Shown here: positions 51,530 through 64,000 of the stretch, piece by piece
How positions within the stretch are numbered: the stretch's first letter is position 1
How the letters are laid out: each line of letters opens with the position of its first letter
From: Mycoplasma struthionis
GTDB lineage: Bacteria; Bacillota_I; Bacilli_A; Mycoplasmatales; Metamycoplasmataceae
Length of the DNA stretch: 64,000 nt
Assembly (NCBI RefSeq): GCF_003855455.1
Contig: NZ_CP034044.1
Location: 558,001 to 622,000, forward strand
Direction of reading: 5' to 3'
Program-made: the position numbers and the translations under genes
The notes under the pieces: generated by a model
Databases searched by the model: none
The model's input: the letters and a program-made list of their open reading frames with translations, nothing else
What the model was told of the DNA's origin: nothing

Positions 51530-52363
51530 TTAATCCTTTAAATCATAAACTACATTATCTAAATTTTTAAAATATGAAATCAATTGATTGATTGCTTTAT
51601 TAATATCTAAAACATTGTTTTTTAATAAATAATTATTATTAGATGCATATTTTGAAATATTTTCAAAAATATTTTCTTCATCAAAAGCTGCTTCAAGATT
51701 TATATCTTTAAGTTTTTCAGGATAGTATTTTGAAATAATTTTATAAATTTCTAAAATAAGTTCATTTTGATTTAGAGCTTCTTGTCTAATTGAACCTACT
51801 ATTGCTAATTTAGCACCTACTTCTTCATCTTCAATTTTAGGCATTAATAAACCTGGAGTATCAAGTAATAAATAGTTTTTGCAATTAATTCATTGTTCAG
51901 ATCTAGTTACACCAGCAATTGAACCAACTTTTGCAACCTTTGCTTTTGCCATTAAGTTAATAAATGTACTTTTACCTACATTAGGAACACCAACTACTAC
52001 ACATTTTAAAGATGGGGTTAATTTTCCTTTAGCTAAATTCTTTTTCTTTAAATTATTAAATTCATTGTTTAAGGCTTTATTTACTAAGTTATATGCATTT
52101 TTTGATTTTAGATTAGTTAAAATAACCTCTCCTCTTTTTTTATACTCTTCTAAAAAAGGATCCAATCTTTTTAAATCACATTTGTCAACTTTATTAATAA
52201 CAAAAAGAATTGCTTTATTATTTGCAATTTTTAAAATTTCTGGGTTAAATGATGATTGAGGTATTCTACTATCTAAAATGATTATAAATAAGTCAAATAA
52301 TTTAACTTTTTCTTTTAGTAATCTAAACTCTTTAGCCATATGGCCAGGAAATCAATGAATCAT
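51530..52363 (-). CDS. rbgA: Ribosome biogenesis GTPase RbgA (YlqF)
   Basis: The 277-residue GTPase is needed for late 50S assembly. Its motifs are circularly permuted: G4 V-I-N-K-V-D (residues ~56-61) comes before G1 G-V-P-N-V-G-K-S-T (about 121-129), then D-T-P-G. It starts M-I-H-W-F-P-G-H-M-A-K, the classical YlqF N-terminus with a TGA-encoded Trp. An ANTAR-like C-terminal domain follows. It lies between trmL and the SGNH-like gene with tiny gaps. Confidence 0.95.
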
Positions 52364-52369
52364 AATTTT

Positions 52370-52897
52370 TTAGTCTTTCTTTAAAATAAAATCTTTTCCT
52401 TTTTGAACTTCAAATTTTGATAAATCTTGAAAGTCTATCTGTCTTAATATTTCATAAGAAACAATTGCTACTGTATTAGCTAAATTTAAGCTTCTACATT
52501 TTTCATACATTGGAATTCTTAAACAAGTTTCAATGCTTTTTTGCATTATTCTTTTAGGAATTCCTGTGCTTTCAGTTCCAAACATAATTCAAATATCACC
52601 TGAAGTTTCTAGCTCTTTTTTAAAATCAATATCAGCATAATTATTTAAACCATAACGGGTTATATAATAAATTTTATTATGTCCATATTTTTTATCAAAT
52701 GCTTCATAACTGCTGTGAATTTCATGCTGAATTTCACTTAAAAAGTGTCCTGCAGCCTTTCTTTTCATTCAATGTGGATGCAAATCAAAAGCTATAGGTT
52801 TTATAATATGTAGCTTTGCTTGAGAAGCTAGGCAAGTTCTTATAATATTTGAAGTGTTAGGACTTATTTCTGGTTGATATAGAATAATGTTAATCAT
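52370..52897 (-). CDS. trmL: tRNA (cytidine(34)-2'-O)-methyltransferase
   Basis: The 175-residue SPOUT enzyme methylates the wobble base of leucine tRNAs. It has M-I-N-I-I-L-Y-Q-P-E-I-S-P-N-T at the start, P-H-W-M-K-R-K-A-A, and the SPOUT knot F-G-T-E-S-T-G-I-P and R-I-P-M-Y...R-S-L-N-L-A-N-T-V-A. The latter matches the family C-terminal R-S-L-N-L-S. No ribosome site is seen at ATG 52897. rbgA starts 6 bases later. Confidence 0.9.
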
Positions 52898-53070
52898 AGT
52901 ATATTAATTTTAACTTATAAAATAATTTTTATTTTAATAATTCAAAAAGTTGATTGTAATTTTTCTTTATTGATTAAAAATCAATAATTATTTTAGTTTT
53001 ATTTTTTTAATAAAATAAAAAATTAAAAACTGATTTTCTAAAATGAAATTCAATTTTTAATTTAAAGATA

Positions 53071-53337
53071 TTATTTTCTAATATTTAGGGCTTTAATAGT
53101 TTCTAAATATAAGTTGTAATTTTCTTCTTTTAAGTGTGCTAGAAGAGCTTTACGGTGACTAACTTTAGCCATAAATCCACGCATTGAGTGTAAATCTTTT
53201 TTATTTACAGCAAAGTGTTTTTTTAAGCTTTCGATGTCTTCTGTTAAGATAGCAATTTGAACTGGTAAGTAACCTGTATCTTTTGCATTTCTTCCATATT
53301 TAGCAACTAATTCAGCTTTACGTTGTTTTGTTACCAT
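53071..53337 (-). CDS. rpsO: Ribosomal protein S15
   Basis: The 88-residue 30S protein has G-S/T-x-x-x-x-Q-I-A-I-L-T and M-R-G-F-M...[16 protein letters not shown] precedes the start. A tRNA-Ile gene lies upstream on the same strand. Confidence 0.97.
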   Translation of the reverse strand: MVTKQRKAELVAKYGRNAKDTGYLPVQIAILTEDIESLKKHFAVNKKDLHSMRGFMAKVSHRKALLAHLKEENYNLYLETIKALNIRK

Positions 53338-53449
53338 TAAAGTTTCCTTTCATAACCTAGCAATAATCATAATTATTACCAAGGAATAAAAAATTTGTTG
53401 TTTAATTATTATTCTTAAGTATTATAGCACATTTTAAAATTTTTATATA

Positions 53450-53471
53450 AAAAATACGCATTAGCGTATTT
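53450..53471 (-). terminator. Terminator after tRNA-Ile
   Basis: The stem AAATACGC/GCGTATTT has a 4-base loop and a T-run on the minus strand. Confidence 0.8.
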
Positions 53472-53488
53472 CGGTCAATTTCTTGAAA

Positions 53489-53565
53489 TGGTGCGAACGA
53501 ATGGACTTGAACCATCGACCTCACGATTATCAGTCGTGTGCTCTAACCAACTGAGCTACGCTCGC
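53489..53565 (-). tRNA. tRNA-Ile (GAU)
   Basis: A 77-base cloverleaf with acceptor GCGAGCG/CGUUCGC, anticodon loop CUGAUAA (anticodon GAU), the T loop GGTTCAAGTCC and an encoded 3' CCA. It lies between rpsI and rpsO on the same strand. Confidence 0.97.
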
Positions 53566-53614
53566 ATAATTATGGAGTTTTTTAACACTCCATACAATTA
53601 TATCATAAAATTTA

Positions 53615-54013
53615 TTAACGTTTTGAAAATTGTCTTGCTCTTCTAGCTTTTCTAAGACCAAATTTCTTACGTTCTTTAACACGGGCATCACGTGTTAAGA
53701 ATCCAGCTTCTTTTAATTTAGATCTGTATTCGTTATTTGAAGCTTCTAATAGTCCTCTAGCAATACCTAATCTGATAGCTCCAGCTTGACCTGTTAAACC
53801 ACCACCATTAACGTTAGCAAAAACATCAAATTGATTTACTGTTTCTGTAACTGCAAATGGACTTAAAGCATCTTTAATTAAAATTTCAGAATTTAAATAT
53901 TCTTTTGATTCTTTACCGTTGATAATAAATTTACCACTACCTGGTAATAAATAAACTCTAGCAACTGAAGATTTTCTTCTTCCTAAACCATAGTATCTAA
54001 TTTTGTCAGCCAT
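53615..54013 (-). CDS. rpsI: Ribosomal protein S9
   Basis: The 132-residue 30S protein starts with [14 protein letters not shown], and ends with the K-K[15 protein letters not shown] tail that reaches the P-site tRNA. The start overlaps the rplM stop by one base. This pair (rplM-rpsI) is the conserved late ribosomal operon. Confidence 0.97.
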   Translation of the reverse strand: MADKIRYYGLGRRKSSVARVYLLPGSGKFIINGKESKEYLNSEILIKDALSPFAVTETVNQFDVFANVNGGGLTGQAGAIRLGIARGLLEASNNEYRSKLKEAGFLTRDARVKERKKFGLRKARRARQFSKR

Positions 54014-54447
54014 TATTTAACCTCTACTTTAACAGGTTGTTGTGCAACTTGTTTGTGATCTGCACCTGCATAAACAAATAAGTTTTTAAATTGTTTACGT
54101 CCTAATTTGGTGTGAGGAAGCATTCCTCTTACAGCTTTTTCAACTAGTAATTCAGGTTTTTTTGCTCTTAAGTTAGCTGCTGTAATTTGTTTTAATCCAC
54201 CAGGGTATCCTGTGTGGTGGTAGTAAATTTTCTTTTCATCTTTTTTAGCAGTTAATAATACATCTTTAGCATTAATTACAACTACATTGTCGCCCATGTC
54301 TACATTTGGAGTAAATGTTGGTTTATTTTTTCCACGTAACATTGAAGCAACAAGAGCTGAAAGTCTACCTAGAGGTACGTTGGTTGCATCGATAATGTAT
54401 CATTTTTTGTCAACAGTTTGACTGTTTATAATTGTAGTTTGACGCAT
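54013..54447 (-). CDS. rplM: Ribosomal protein L13
   Basis: The 144-residue 50S protein has [15 protein letters not shown] and the [10 protein letters not shown] motif. I chose ATG 54447, with AAGGATAT upstream. rpsI follows. Confidence 0.97.
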
Positions 54448-54531
54448 ACTTTCTATATCCTTCTTATTGTTCTTTTTGTTTTAAAATACAAAAGTTATTA
54501 TATCACATAAATGATTAATTTTTATAATATA

Positions 54532-55194
54532 TTAATTTATTTTTGAAACCATATAAATAATTGCTGTTTCTGCTCTTAAAATTGACTTTGTTAAAGCAAC
54601 TATTGAAACATTATTTTCTTTAGCTTTTTCGATTTCTTGTTTAGAAAATCCACCTTCTGGACCTACTATTAAAAGTACTTCTTCATATTTATTATTTAAA
54701 GCATTATTAAATTCTTTTTCATAAGCTAATATTTTATTTTTTATATTTAAAGAAATTAGTTTATCAAAATCAATTGGATCTTCAAGATATGGTATTTTAT
54801 TTCTAAAAGATTGTTGAGCTGCTTCAAGAATAATTTTTTGATATCTTTGTTTTTTATTTTCAAATTTCAAATTAGATTTATCACAAAATTCTGAAATAAA
54901 AGGATAAATTCTTTTAACTCCTAATTCAGTACATTTTTGTAATGCTATTTCAAAATTGGCTTGTTTTATTAAAGGAATAGCAACAATTATATCCTGATCA
55001 ATTTCATTATTAATATCTAACTTTTTTATTATATTAGCTTTGTCTGGATATTCATATTTACATAAATAAAATTCATTTTCAAAATTAATTAAAAATTCTT
55101 TATCTTTTATTCTAATTACTTTTAAATGATTAATTAATTCATTATCTAAAATAAAAGAATCATTTATTTTTTCATAAGCAAAAAAGCGATACAT
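54532..55194 (-). CDS. rsmE: 16S rRNA (uracil(1498)-N3)-methyltransferase
   Basis: The 220-residue SPOUT enzyme has an N-terminal PUA-like domain (Y-R-F-F-A...H-L-K-V-I-R-I-K) and a knotted catalytic domain: E-L-G-V-K-R-I-Y-P, A-A-Q-Q-S-F-R, V-G-P-E-G-G-F-S and S-I-L-R-A-E-T-A. It methylates U1498 of 16S rRNA near the decoding site. It is a little short for the family. cdd follows 48 bases upstream on the map. Confidence 0.93.
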   Translation of the reverse strand: MYRFFAYEKINDSFILDNELINHLKVIRIKDKEFLINFENEFYLCKYEYPDKANIIKKLDINNEIDQDIIVAIPLIKQANFEIALQKCTELGVKRIYPFISEFCDKSNLKFENKKQRYQKIILEAAQQSFRNKIPYLEDPIDFDKLISLNIKNKILAYEKEFNNALNNKYEEVLLIVGPEGGFSKQEIEKAKENNVSIVALTKSILRAETAIIYMVSKIN

Positions 55195-55215
55195 TTTAAC
55201 TCCTTATAAAGTTTA

Positions 55216-55240
55216 AAAAGAAGGGTAAAACCCTTCAATT
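55216..55240 (-). terminator. Terminator of cdd
   Basis: The stem GAAGGGT/ACCCTTC with a 3-base loop is followed by T residues on the minus strand; it lies between cdd and rsmE. Confidence 0.7.
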
Positions 55241-55242
55241 AA

Positions 55243-55644
55243 TTAAAATTTTTTAATGTCTTCGTCACGAACCATGTGAGGTAATAAATCAGTTACTTTA
55301 TATACTCTTTTTTCTGAAAGGTCTTTTTTATATAAATAAACTAATCCATCTGGTTTTAGAAATGTTGATATAACTTGTAAACATCCGGCACATGGATAAA
55401 TAATTTCAGTCATATTACTTGTAACATGAATTTCTTTAAATGTACCAACAGTAGCGCCTTGAACTGGAGCGCTAAATAAAGCTGATCTCTCAGCACATAA
55501 ACCACTTGGGTATGCTGGATTTTCACAGTTTACACCATAATATTCTTTACCATTTTCATCAATCGCACAAGCTGAAACTTGTACATGTGAATATGGAACG
55601 TAAGCGTATTTTAAATTTTCAACAATTTTTTCTTCTAATTTCAT
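55243..55644 (-). CDS. cdd: Cytidine deaminase
   Basis: The 133-residue zinc enzyme deaminates cytidine and deoxycytidine in pyrimidine salvage. Zn ligands lie in C-A-E-R-S-A-L and P-C-A-G-C, with catalytic Glu in C-A-E. The N-terminus has Y-V-P-Y-S-H-V-Q-V-S-A. It matches the small homotetrameric class. The start has little ribosome-site similarity. Confidence 0.95.
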   Translation of the reverse strand: MKLEEKIVENLKYAYVPYSHVQVSACAIDENGKEYYGVNCENPAYPSGLCAERSALFSAPVQGATVGTFKEIHVTSNMTEIIYPCAGCLQVISTFLKPDGLVYLYKKDLSEKRVYKVTDLLPHMVRDEDIKKF

Positions 55645-55728
55645 AATTAATATTTTACTACATAACTAATAAATATATAAATAATTTTAAAAACGAAAAT
55701 ATTTTAAAAAGTGTCAAGTATTTTTACT

Positions 55729-55752
55729 TAACATTTTTATTTTTATGTTAAA
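55729..55752. repeat. Inverted repeat in the promoter region of rpsP
   Basis: TTAACAT and ATGTTAA flank ten T-rich bases just upstream of the likely rpsP -10 (TAAAAT/TAGTAT). It could be an operator or chance in AT-rich DNA. Confidence 0.3.
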
Positions 55753-55794
55753 ATAGTATTAGTTTAATTAAATATAAACTTTGAAAGGAATAAA

Positions 55795-56046
55795 ATGGTT
55801 AAATTAAGATTAAAAAGAACCGGTAAAAAATTCCACGCTACATATAAAATCGTTGCTTCAGATGCAAGAAGCCCAAGAGATGGAAAATTTATCGACGAAT
55901 TAGGTCACTACGACCCTCATACAAAAGCTTTAGTTTTAAATAAAGAACTTACAACACAATACCTAAACAATGGTGCTAAACCAACTGACACAGTTAGAAC
56001 TCTACTTAAAAAAGACAACTTCTATTCAGAATATCTAAAAAAATAG
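55795..56046 (+). CDS. rpsP: Ribosomal protein S16
   Basis: The 83-residue 30S protein has the start [17 protein letters not shown] and the [11 protein letters not shown] motif. AAAGGAA precedes it. It starts the rpsP-trmD-rplS operon; rimM is absent between rpsP and trmD here. Confidence 0.97.
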   Translation: MVKLRLKRTGKKFHATYKIVASDARSPRDGKFIDELGHYDPHTKALVLNKELTTQYLNNGAKPTDTVRTLLKKDNFYSEYLKK

Positions 56047-56060
56047 TAATTTAATTTCTT

Positions 56061-56738
56061 ATGAAAATAAACATTCTTACATTATTTCCAGAATATTTTG
56101 AGGCTTTTAAAACTCAAAGTATAATAGCAAAAGCAATTAAATTAGGTCATCTAGAAATAAATATTATTAACTTTAGAGATTTTTCAAAAGAAAAACATCA
56201 TAAAGTTGACGATACTATTTACGGTGGTGGCGATGGAATGCTTTTACAAGTAGAACCTATTGACTTAGCCTTAGAAACAGTTAAAAATAGTTATAAATTG
56301 TTAGTTTCACCTCAAGGAAGTGTTTTTAATCAAAAAAAAGCTCATGAACTTTCTAAATTTGAAGAAATTACATTAGTTTGTGGCCATTATGAAGGATTTG
56401 ATGAACGCGTTTTACACTTTGTTGATGAAGAAATTTCAATTGGTGATTACATTTTAACAGGTGGTGAAATTCCAGCAATGGCAATTGCTGAAGCAGTAGC
56501 TAGATTAGTGCCTGGAGTTTTAAAAAAAGGAAGTCATCAAAATGAAAGTTTTGAAGGTGAAGGTTTGTTAGATTTTCCACAATATACAAAGCCTGCTGAA
56601 TATAAAGGTTTAAAAGTTCCAGAAGTTCTTTTAAGTGGAAATCATGCTTTAATTGAAAAATGAAGAAAAGAGAATGCTTATTTAAAAACATTGAAAAACC
56701 GAAAAGATATAATCGAAAGGAAAAAAAATGAGAACTAA
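56061..56738 (+). CDS. trmD: tRNA (guanine(37)-N1)-methyltransferase
   Basis: The 225-residue SPOUT enzyme makes m1G37 and prevents frameshifting. It has [28 protein letters not shown] and the knot motif [18 protein letters not shown]-encoded Trp lies near the C-terminus (E-K-W-R-K-E-N). The stop overlaps the rplS start by 11 bases. No ribosome site is visible at the start. Confidence 0.96.
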
Positions 56739-57084
56739 ATTATTAGAATTAGTTGAAAGAGATCAAATTAGAACCGATTTACCTCAAATTAGAGAAGGTT
56801 ACAACGTAAGAGTTCACGTTAGAATTAAAGAAGGTAACAAAGAACGTATTCAAGTATTTGAAGGTTTAGTTATCGCATCATACGGAGAAGGTATTAATAA
56901 ATCAATTACCGTAAGAAAAGATTCATACGGAATTGGTGTTGAAAGAATTTTCAAAATTAACTCACCTTTAATTTCAAACATTGAAGTAATTAGAAGAAAC
57001 AAAGTTAGAAGAGCTAAACTATACTACATGAGAGAATTAAAAGGTAAAAGTGCTAGATTGAAAGAAATCAAAAAATCTAACTAG
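56728..57084 (+). CDS. rplS: Ribosomal protein L19
   Basis: The 118-residue 50S protein has the G-D-T-V[15 protein letters not shown] family pattern and a basic C-terminus [13 protein letters not shown]. Its AAAGGAA site lies in the 3' end of trmD. A terminator follows. Confidence 0.97.
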   Translation: MRTKLLELVERDQIRTDLPQIREGYNVRVHVRIKEGNKERIQVFEGLVIASYGEGINKSITVRKDSYGIGVERIFKINSPLISNIEVIRRNKVRRAKLYYMRELKGKSARLKEIKKSN

Positions 57085-57094
57085 TATTATAACT

Positions 57095-57116
57095 ATCCGC
57101 ATTTTGCGGATTTTAT
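57095..57116 (+). terminator. Terminator of the rpsP-trmD-rplS operon
   Basis: The stem ATCCGC/GCGGAT is followed by a T-rich run. Confidence 0.75.
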
Positions 57117-57252
57117 TTTTCTTTTTTTAATATTTTTAGCATTAAAAATAGCAAAAAAATCAATTTTATTTCCCAATTAAGTAATTTAAATTCTAATATT
57201 TTAAAAAAATCTATAAAATTATTTGTAGATAAAATAAATGAGGTAGTTTTAA

Positions 57253-57672
57253 ATGAACAATGAAGAAGACAAAAAAATAATTGAAGAAGTACAAAACCAA
57301 GTTAATGATTTTGATAAAAAAGAAGATGATAAAAAAATAAGCAATAACTTGGAAGACCAAATTAAAGCTTTAAAAGAAAAAGATTATTCAGATCAATTAT
57401 TTAAAAAAGATAATAAAGAAAGTAACTCAAACAATGAAAACTCAACTAACAGAACTATAGCAATTTTAGGAATAGTATTTGGAGTTTTATATCCATTAAT
57501 AGGTTTAATTCTTAGTTTAATAGCATATAGTAATGTAAAAAAAGATCAACCTAAAACACGAAAACTAGCAAGAGCAGGAGTTATTACTTCGGCAGTTTTC
57601 TTTGGAATATCAATATTATTTACAATGATTTTTTTTGGTCAGCATCTATTAAATTTATTTAGAGCTAATTAA
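57253..57672 (+). CDS. Membrane protein with acidic N-terminus, DUF4190-like
   Basis: The 139-residue protein has a charged cytoplasmic N-terminal half (about 70 residues, many Glu, Asp, Lys and Asn), then two spans (about 73-95 and 108-132) around a basic loop R-K-L-A-R-A-G-V. The first span, I-L-G-I-V-F-G-V-L-Y-P-L-I-G-L-I-L-S-L-I, is the DUF4190 type, like the protein at 42668. The function is unknown. GAGGT lies 13 bases before the ATG. It converges on tyrS with a 3-base gap. Confidence 0.65.
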   Translation: MNNEEDKKIIEEVQNQVNDFDKKEDDKKISNNLEDQIKALKEKDYSDQLFKKDNKESNSNNENSTNRTIAILGIVFGVLYPLIGLILSLIAYSNVKKDQPKTRKLARAGVITSAVFFGISILFTMIFFGQHLLNLFRAN

Positions 57673-57675
57673 AAA

Positions 57676-58914
57676 TTAATCTTTTATTAAAATAATAAAG
57701 TCTTTTTTTCCTTTTTTTAATAAAGCATATTTAGAATCATATTTATTAAATTTAATTAAGTGATTTTCATCTAATATAAATTCTGAATCAATACTAAAAG
57801 ACTTTTTAGAAATAAATTCTCTAACTTCTCTATTTGAAGTTAGAATTTTATTTTCTTTTATTACATCAATAAATTTTTCGTTTTCTTTTACTTTATAAGT
57901 TTTTAAAAAACCACAAAGCATTTCAATGTCTTCAATATTCAAATCGTTTTGATCTTTTGAAAATAAAATTTCACTTATTTTTTTACATTGTTTTACTAAA
58001 GATTCGTTATGAATATCTTTAACAATTTCATATGCTAAAGTTTTTTGAGCTATTCTTAAATACTTTGCTTCATTATGTTCAATCATTATTTTTTCAATTT
58101 GTGATATTTCTAAATGAGTTAATCATTTTAAATATTCCTCAATTTTTTCATCACTTTGATTTAATAAAAATTGATAAATTGAATATGGACTTGTCATGTC
58201 TTTATCAAGTCATAAACTACCACCACCAGTTGATTTACCGAATTTCACATTATTTTCGTCAACTAATAAATTCATTGTTAAGGCAATAGCATCAGCTTTT
58301 TCACCATGTAATTTTCTAATAATTTCAAGACCGGTTGTTATATTACCTCATTGATCTGAACCACCTACTTGAATTTTTACATTATTATTTTCAAAAAGAG
58401 TTTTAAAGTCTCAACCTTGAATTAATTGATAAGAAAATTCAGTGAATGATAAACCTTGAGATAATCTTGTTGCAATGCTTTCTTTTTCTAATAAATAATT
58501 AACATTAATTAATTTCCCAACATTTCTTAAAAAATCAACAACTGTTCAATTTTTATAAAATTCATAATTATCGATAACTTGTAAACCAAAAGATTCTAAT
58601 TGTTTTTTTATAGCATTTTTATTTTCTAATAATGTTTCATTATCTAAAAATTTTCTTTCGCTTTCACGAAAACTAGGATCACCAATCATTCCGGTCATAC
58701 CACCTAATATAGCAATAGGATTAAAACCAAATTCTTTGAATCTTAATAATGTAATAATTTGAACATAGTTTCCTAGATGCAAACTTTTTGCAGTTGGATC
58801 AAAACCAGAATAAACTCCTATGCCTTCAGATGCTAAATTATTAAATTTTTCAATACTTGAGATGTTATTGAAAACACCACGTTTTTTTAATTCTTTAAGA
58901 ATATTATTTTCCAT
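57676..58914 (-). CDS. tyrS: Tyrosyl-tRNA synthetase
   Basis: The 412-residue class I synthetase has an H-L-G-N-Y motif (HIGH), [16 protein letters not shown] and K-F-G-K-S-T (KMSKS). An S4 domain closes the C-terminus. I chose ATG 58914, because GGAGA lies at the right distance; an earlier in-frame codon at 58944 would place the start in the leader. Confidence 0.96.
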
Positions 58915-59018
58915 AAGTCTCCTTTTGCTATAATTAATAGGCACCGTTACTTTGGTGTATCATTAATATATTATATTATAAATCATTTTTATAAATATAA
59001 TTATCATAAGGAGCAGAT
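58915..59018. other. Divergent gap between tyrS and degV
   Basis: It holds an ATACACC...GGTG hairpin in the tyrS leader on the minus strand and TATAAT-like boxes for both directions. It is too short for a T-box leader. Confidence 0.4.
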
Positions 59019-59909
59019 ATGAAAATAAAAATTATTCCAGATTCATCTTGTGGTTTAACTAAAGAACAAGCTCTAGAATTAGGTTGAGATTTATTACCTA
59101 TAAGAGCTGAAATTGATAACAAAACTTATGAAATCGGTGTTAATATCACTGTTGATGAATTTGCAAAGATTTGAAGAGCTAATAAAAAAGTTGATGCCCT
59201 TACATTTGCAACTCCTCCTGGACAAGCACAAATATTAGTTGATAAATATTTAGCAGAAGGATATGACATGATTTTATTCTATCCTATATCTAATAAATTA
59301 TCATCACAAACAAATTCTTTAAAAACATTTTTCAAAGATAATAAACAAGTTTATGTAGTAGATTCAATTAAAATTTCATATTTAATTTTTAGAGATCTAT
59401 TATTATTTGATGAAAAAATTAAAGCTGGCGAAAAATTTGAAGATGCTATTAAACATTTTTCAAAAAATGAAGAAAGAACTATTTTAATTCCTGAATTTAA
59501 TGATGCTTTAGTCAAAGGTGGACGTTTATCAAAAAGTGCTGCCGCTATTGCTAAATTATTAAAAATAGTACCTGTTATTAAATTTGATGAAAAAGGTGCT
59601 TTAGAAAAAGAATCTATTGGGCGTGTATTTAATAAAATGGTTGAAAAATATGCAAACGAATTAATAGATGAAAAAAGTTCACAAAATTCAGAAAATCATT
59701 ATTTTATAATAATGCATTCTAATAATTTAAATATAAAAGAATTTGTTAAAAAAATAAAAGAAAACAAGAATTTAAAAAATCCTGTTTTAGTAAGTAATTT
59801 ATCAACTGAAATAGCTATTCATACCGGAATAGGGGCTATCTGTATGGTTTATGTTAAAATTGATGAAGAAATTAAAGAAACTGTCCTTAAATACTTCGAA
59901 CAAGTTTAA
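59019..59909 (+). CDS. DegV family fatty-acid-binding protein
   Basis: The 296-residue protein starts I-I-P-D-S-S-C-G-L-T, the DegV signature. T-F-A-T-P-P-G-Q and L-S-S-Q-T-N-S come next, and later G-R-L-S-K-S-A-A. DegV/FakB proteins bind fatty acids for FakA kinase; no fakA is in the window. AAGGAG precedes the ATG at 59019. TGA-encoded Trp residues occur at two sites. Confidence 0.88.
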
Positions 59910-59915
59910 TAATTA

Positions 59916-59945
59916 AAAAATTTGGGTTTTATAACCCAAATTTTT
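59916..59945. terminator. Bidirectional terminator between degV and rpmA
   Basis: The 13-bp stem AAAAATTTGGGTT/AACCCAAATTTTT is A- and T-flanked; its right arm touches the rpmA stop codon. Confidence 0.9.
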
Positions 59946-60210
59946 ATTTCTTTAATTCTTCGACAGGGTATACTGAAGCGAATTTTCTATTGATTCTGTT
60001 TTCGAATTTAACAACACCATCGATTAATGCATATAGTGTGTCGTCTTTACCACGTCCAACGTTGTTTCCTGGGAAAATTTTTGTTCCTCTTTGTCTATAA
60101 ATAATGCTTCCTGCTAAAATAAATTGTCCGTCTGTAGCTTTAACTCCAAGTCTTCTTCCGGCTGAGTCTCTACTATTAGAGGTTGTTCCACCTGATTTCG
60201 TATGTGCCAT
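59944..60210 (-). CDS. rpmA: Ribosomal protein L27
   Basis: The 88-residue 50S protein starts M-A-H-T-K-S-G-G, directly with the mature N-terminus that reaches the peptidyl-transferase centre. Most Firmicutes add a short N-terminal extension cut off by Prp; no extension and no prp gene are seen here. It lies 6 bases after rplU. Confidence 0.97.
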   Translation of the reverse strand: MAHTKSGGTTSNSRDSAGRRLGVKATDGQFILAGSIIYRQRGTKIFPGNNVGRGKDDTLYALIDGVVKFENRINRKFASVYPVEELKK

Positions 60211-60216
60211 AGTCTA

Positions 60217-60522
60217 CTATTTTCCTTTGATTTCTAAGATTTTAACTCTTGTATAAGGTTGACGGTGTCCTAATTTACGTTTGTGAGTTGATTTTGCATT
60301 ATGTCTATAAACAACGATTTTTTTAGCTTTTCCTTGTTTTTCAATGGTTCCTAAAACAGAAGCGCCTTTAATAAATGGTGTACCAATTTTTTCGTCAATT
60401 GCTAAAACTTTATCAAAAACTACTTGGTCACCTTCAACGCCTTCAATTTTTTCGATGTAAATTACATCGCCTGGTTTAACAATAATTTGTTTTCCACCAG
60501 TTTCGATAATTGAGAATGTCAT
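60217..60522 (-). CDS. rplU: Ribosomal protein L21
   Basis: The 101-residue 50S protein has I-E-T-G-G-K-Q-I-I-V-K-P-G-D and Y-R-H-N-A-K-S-T-H-K-R-K-L-G-H-R-Q-P-Y-T. AAGGAGA precedes it. The leader up to about 60600 could form a short stem (GTTACT/AGTAAC at 60579-60597). Confidence 0.97.
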   Translation of the reverse strand: MTFSIIETGGKQIIVKPGDVIYIEKIEGVEGDQVVFDKVLAIDEKIGTPFIKGASVLGTIEKQGKAKKIVVYRHNAKSTHKRKLGHRQPYTRVKILEIKGK

Positions 60523-60629
60523 TTGGTCTCCTTATATTTTGTCACATCTTGAAGGTACTAAAATTAGTTTAAAAACCTTTTCAGAATGGTTACTCTATAA
60601 GTAACGCTTATATTATACCATAATTAAAA

Positions 60630-60661
60630 AAATAAATAGACAACTAATTGTCTATTTATTT
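60630..60661 (-). terminator. Terminator of rpoC (rpoBC operon)
   Basis: The 14-bp stem AAATAAATAGACAA/TTGTCTATTTATTT is followed on the minus strand by T residues. Confidence 0.85.
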
Positions 60662-60667
60662 GATTTT

Positions 60668-64000
<3,333 letters not shown>

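Noticed and set aside
58915-58980. T-box riboswitch upstream of tyrS
   Set aside because: The leader is under 70 bases, with no T-box sequence or specifier loop.

Overview
The window comes from a mollicute. UGA is read as tryptophan in almost every gene, so reading frames only close under genetic code 4. The DNA is very AT-rich, Shine-Dalgarno sites are AGGAG-like, and gene gaps are short. A locus resembling the Vaa adhesin (a phase-variable lipoprotein next to rpmG and pepP), a long Lmp-like surface protein, comEA/comEC and an IS3-type element suggest the Mycoplasma hominis cluster (Metamycoplasma). That placement is an inference from gene content; no database search was possible.

Layout. 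1-7.8 kb: two copies of a two-gene unit (a small MG284/MPN403-like HTH protein plus a large unknown protein), with an RluB-type pseudouridine synthase, a degenerate transketolase-like protein, an Asp23-like protein, EF-P, NadE and pyrophosphatase. 7.9-20.4 kb: housekeeping run ruvA-ruvB, secDF, hisS-aspS-secG-rnr, smpB-ssrA (tmRNA), a DUF2188-like protein, folD and a deoxynucleoside kinase. 20.4-27.1 kb: accessory block with an IS element inserted in a terminator and two membrane-anchored coiled-coil surface proteins. 27.3-37.8 kb: ECF transporter core (ecfA1-ecfA2-ecfT), ligA, comEC/comEA, a YebC protein, holA, a degenerate GH13 protein and a small membrane protein. 37.8-43 kb: pgsA, the surface lipoprotein, a tiny cysteine-rich (metallothionein-like) protein, rpmG, pepP, nfo. 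43-64 kb: rpoD-dnaG-glyQS, ffh, a large SGNH-type protein, rbgA, trmL, ribosomal proteins with a tRNA-Ile, rsmE, cdd, rpsP-trmD-rplS, tyrS, degV, rpmA/rplU and most of rpoC.

Functional themes. Several genes act together: the Sec/SRP route (secDF, secG, ffh), ribosome rescue (rnr, smpB, ssrA), DNA repair and replication (ruvAB, ligA, nfo, holA, dnaG), and translation (four aminoacyl-tRNA synthetases, EF-P, rRNA/tRNA modification enzymes). Two proteins keep the fold of carbohydrate enzymes (transketolase, GH13) but have lost their catalytic motifs.

Most notable signals. (1) The two longest homopolymers in the window, T14 and T11, each lie just upstream of the -10 of a surface-protein gene, which suggests slippage-controlled expression. 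(2) Eight genes are broken by a frameshift that one extra A or T in a short homopolymer would repair, including ligA, holA and nfo. The uniform direction points to systematic homopolymer under-calling for most of them, with true phase variation likely for the lipoprotein. (3) A 50-residue protein with 12 cysteines. (4) A tmRNA tag of 24 residues ending in an aromatic-rich tail instead of LAA. (5) A set of leaderless promoters.
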